Source: Acidobacteriota bacterium (GTDB lineage: Bacteria > Acidobacteriota > Terriglobia > Terriglobales > Acidobacteriaceae). From it: a stretch of 64,000 nt of DNA. The notes beneath the pieces were generated by a model. That model saw nothing but the letters and a program-made list of their open reading frames with translations. It had not been told where the DNA came from and made no database searches. The DNA is taken from positions 1-64,000 of the forward strand of contig JAJYUB010000002.1 in the NCBI GenBank assembly GCA_021792795.1, written 5' to 3'. Made by a program: the position numbers and the translations under genes. Position 1 is the stretch's first letter. Each line of letters starts with the position of its first letter. Positions 61,784 to 64,000 of the stretch are shown here, piece by piece.

Positions 61784-62359
61784 TCAATGGGGCAGAAACT
61801 GAAGAACTGCCTCCATCACTTTGGTGACAGACTCTTTCGGGCTTTCGATGCCGGTCAGGCATTCCACATCGGGAGATAGAGGAGCTTCATACGGGTCGTC
61901 AATGCCAGTGAACCCGTGAATCATCCCTGCCCGGGCCTTATGGTACAGTCCTTTGGGGTCGCGCTGCTCGCATACCGACAATGGAGCATTCACATAGACC
62001 TCAATGAAATTGCCGATGTTGGAACGCGCCTGTTCCCGGCTGCTTCTGTATGGTGAAATCGCCGCAACCAAAACGATCTTCCCATGGTAGGTTAACATTT
62101 GCGCGACCTGGGCAATTCGCCGGATATTTTCTTTCCTGTCGGCTTCCGAGAATCCAAGGTCCTTGCAAAGATGTGTCCGGACAACATCGCCGTCCAGCAC
62201 TTCCACTTCTATGTCACGCGCCGCCAATTCCACCTGCAGATATCGACAGATGGTGGTCTTGCCAGAGCCGCTCAGTCCGGTAAACCAGACAGTCAGGCCA
62301 GGTTGATGCTTTCCATGCGAGTTCGCACGCTCGCTATCCACACGTTTTACTTTGCTCAT
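61784..62359 (-). CDS. cysC: Adenylylsulfate kinase
   Basis: 191 aa. P-loop GLSGSGKTTI, then YLQVELAARDIEVEVLDGDV, GFSEADRKENIRRIAQVAQM, and VNAPLSVCEQRDPKGLYHKA with GIDDPYEAPLSPDVECLTG, all standard for APS kinase. It phosphorylates APS to PAPS. The ATG at 62359 (MSKVKRVDSERAN) is chosen; the frame to 62518 is an unlikely 53-residue extension. A free CysC without CysND nearby suggests sulfation or general PAPS supply. Convergent with the RND pump. Confidence 0.95.
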   Translation of the reverse strand: MSKVKRVDSERANSHGKHQPGLTVWFTGLSGSGKTTICRYLQVELAARDIEVEVLDGDVVRTHLCKDLGFSEADRKENIRRIAQVAQMLTYHGKIVLVAAISPYRSSREQARSNIGNFIEVYVNAPLSVCEQRDPKGLYHKARAGMIHGFTGIDDPYEAPLSPDVECLTGIESPKESVTKVMEAVLQFLPH

Positions 62360-63624
62360 AGAGTAGGTTTCCAACACTGCTCCCGATTCGTACGGCTCAT
62401 CTGAAGATTGTCGTGGTACGACTGGCGGCCGTTCGATTTTCCTGTGAGAGGCAGCAGGACGATTGAGTGTTTCCACCCGCCAGCAGGCATCTTTACGGTC
62501 CGTTCTCGGCGGAAACATGATTTGTTTTTGACAAGCGTCAAACCGGTCCGATGCAATTCAAATATAAATCCATTCTTGACGAAACTGAAATTGCATTTTT
62601 TTAACCGTTTTCGACGACCGCGCCCTCAAGCGATCTCGGCTGCTTCGAGTGATGCAGGCAACTCCAAAACCGCAGCCTGGAAACTCCAAATTCCACGGAA
62701 TCGACAATGAGACCAGTTCGCCGCAAGGCGACAATGTACACAGCGTTGGCGCGCTCCCATCCGTGGGCCCGCTTCAACACTGGCAAATTGCATTGCCAGA
62801 CAATCGCACAAGAGCGATTCAAAAAGAACGGTCGACAGGCCTCGGCATGACGACGTATCGTCGCAGGGTAACAGTTGGCCCATTGGAATGAACAAAAGCC
62901 GCGAAAGTAAAGACGCTGGTCACGGCGCGCATGGCCGACAATGTGGACCTGAACACAATTTCGCCGGAGTTGCTCGGCAACAACATTGCGGTGGAAACGC
63001 CGTCGGTGCGCATTCCCGATCGACATCAATTTGTATGGGGAGTTCGCGCTATGGCTCCGGGAAACGGCAAGCTATCGTTCAATCTTCCGGGAAGCGACGC
63101 AGTTGCGAATGCCGAGAAAAAAAGCGCGGACGTCGGGGCCGGGTTTCCCATTCTGTCCGATCGGCGAGTAACGTCATTGTGGGATTGACTGCACTATCCC
63201 GGAGAAAAACTGTTGCCGCGCAACGGCTACTTTCGCTGGATTGAGTTCAATATCCAGATGCGATGGCGAACATCCTCGGATTCGGCATTTCCTGGATCGT
63301 ATGGTTTATCCTCGTCAGATAGATCACGGCGTTTGCATTGCGAAAGCCCTTTGGCGTAATCATCTAACCCAGCCGGCCATACCCGAACCGGAGACATATC
63401 CAAATGCAACTCGGCAGCCGCGCCGACAACCGAATCGCACAAGAAACTCTATATCGAAAAATCAACATGGGATGGTCGGTTCCGCGCCCAAAGATGCTGG
63501 ACCGGAGTTCGGCCGCGCAAAAACGGCTCTGCTATGCATGGGAAACGGACCCTCGTGACGTTTTGGAATAATTTCCTATATGAAATATACTCTGGTAGCC
63601 GGATGGCTCTGCCAAGGATGGTCC
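62360..63624. other. About 1.2 kb with no supportable gene
   Basis: Several short frames overlap on both strands (for example 62601-63029 minus, 62931-63188 plus, 63241-63558 plus) but none shows a family motif, signal peptide or ribosome site that distinguishes it from chance. There is no transposase, tRNA or REP copy. It may be a decayed gene or long regulatory DNA between cysC and the downstream secreted enzyme. Confidence 0.5.
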
Positions 63625-64000
63625 ATGAAGTCTACATGCCGATTTATCTTTCTTGCCCTCGCTTCTGTGTTTTTCTTTCCGCTGGCGCTCACCGCTCAAA
63701 ACAACTTTCAGCCCGGCCAGCTTGACCCTACCCGAAACATTGTTTTTCCACAGCCCGCGGACCAAGGGCACGCCGCGTTACCGGAGCAGTACGTCTGGAG
63801 CGCCAATCGTCGCTCCAAAGACCAGATCGAAAAAGATGCCCCAATCTATTTTCGCGCCACCTTCCAGGTTAAGAGCGTTCCGCAACATGCAACCTTATAT
63901 GTCGCAGGGCCAGAAGCTTCGAGCGCTTACCTGGATGGAAAGCTGGCGGACAAAGTCCAGGACAACCCTGCGTCGCCACTGAAAATGCCGGTGTTCACCA
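63625..64000 (+). CDS. Secreted glycoside hydrolase, probably alpha-L-rhamnosidase (5' part)
   Basis: 125 codons, running off the window. Signal peptide from the ATG at 63625 (FIFLALASVFFFPLALTAQ); an in-frame ATG at 63580 is possible but gives a worse signal. The mature part, YVWSANRRSKDQIEKDAPIY and FRATFQVKSVPQHATLYVAG followed by AYLDGKL, matches the N-terminal beta-sandwich of GH78-type rhamnosidases and similar GHs, where an ATLYVAG-x-x-x-x-x-x-YLDG strand pair is typical. Family call is tentative without the catalytic domain. Confidence 0.6.
   Translation, partial: MKSTCRFIFLALASVFFFPLALTAQNNFQPGQLDPTRNIVFPQPADQGHAALPEQYVWSANRRSKDQIEKDAPIYFRATFQVKSVPQHATLYVAGPEASSAYLDGKLADKVQDNPASPLKMPVFT

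Overview
This 64 kb chromosomal window has a moderately high G+C content, about 60% by eye. It looks like a member of the Acidobacteriota, probably Terriglobia/Acidobacteriaceae-like. The evidence for that is indirect: a giant NHL-repeat/Ig-like secreted protein with a C-terminal membrane and Cys segment, BlaI-M56 pairs, YceI proteins, GGGTGCCCC-flanked REP-like palindromes, and several small proteins of a type I associate with that phylum. No database search was possible, so the taxonomic call is inference.

Layout. 1-1.6 kb: an IS630-like transposase tail, a DUF4160/DUF2442 pair whose DUF4160 member carries an in-frame stop, and a SAM hydroxide adenosyltransferase. 1.7-5.6 kb: rpsO-pnp, a terminator and an EamA transporter. 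10.4-5.6 kb (minus strand): a cell-wall run of serine hydrolase, murQ, murA, a small hypothetical and a Gfo/Idh oxidoreductase. 10.7-14.6 kb: the NHL/Ig protein, then a minus-strand tRNA-Arg(CCU). 15.3-21.9 kb: secreted and redox genes, with two YceI proteins, one of them coupled to a b561-like membrane protein.

22.3-32.2 kb (minus strand) is the most striking block. A histidine kinase and an NtrC-type sigma-54 activator sit directly upstream of a seven-gene respiratory run: haem-bearing beta-barrel, two monohaem cytochromes c, a GltD-like flavoprotein with C-terminal 2[4Fe-4S], Rieske protein, cytochrome b and a hexahaem cytochrome c. A -24/-12 promoter match and an upstream inverted repeat lie in the 100 bp between the activator and the first cytochrome gene.

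32.5-34.8 kb: an unlisted 35-aa membrane peptide diverges from a BlaI repressor and an M56 protease. A 16-bp near-palindrome (TCTTAATyNNNTAAGm) between them recurs upstream of both YceI operons, which suggests a local BlaI regulon of redox and envelope genes. 35-43.7 kb: a DapA-family aldolase with an insertion, a small membrane protein, carB, a frameshifted membrane gene wedged between carA and carB, lepB and a glycosyltransferase.

44-49.3 kb is a repeat-invaded accessory zone. Nine copies of one hairpin REP-like element lie around a RAYT-type transposase, toxin/antitoxin remnants, an AbiEi-like gene and ubiD. Copies lie in frame inside both the RAYT gene and ubiD, and others supply stop codons. 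50-64 kb: erpA, a pseudopilin-like gene, a TonB-dependent receptor, a CHAD protein, a queuosine-precursor transporter, an RND efflux pair, cysC, about 1.2 kb with no supportable gene, and the 5' end of a secreted rhamnosidase-like protein that runs off the window.
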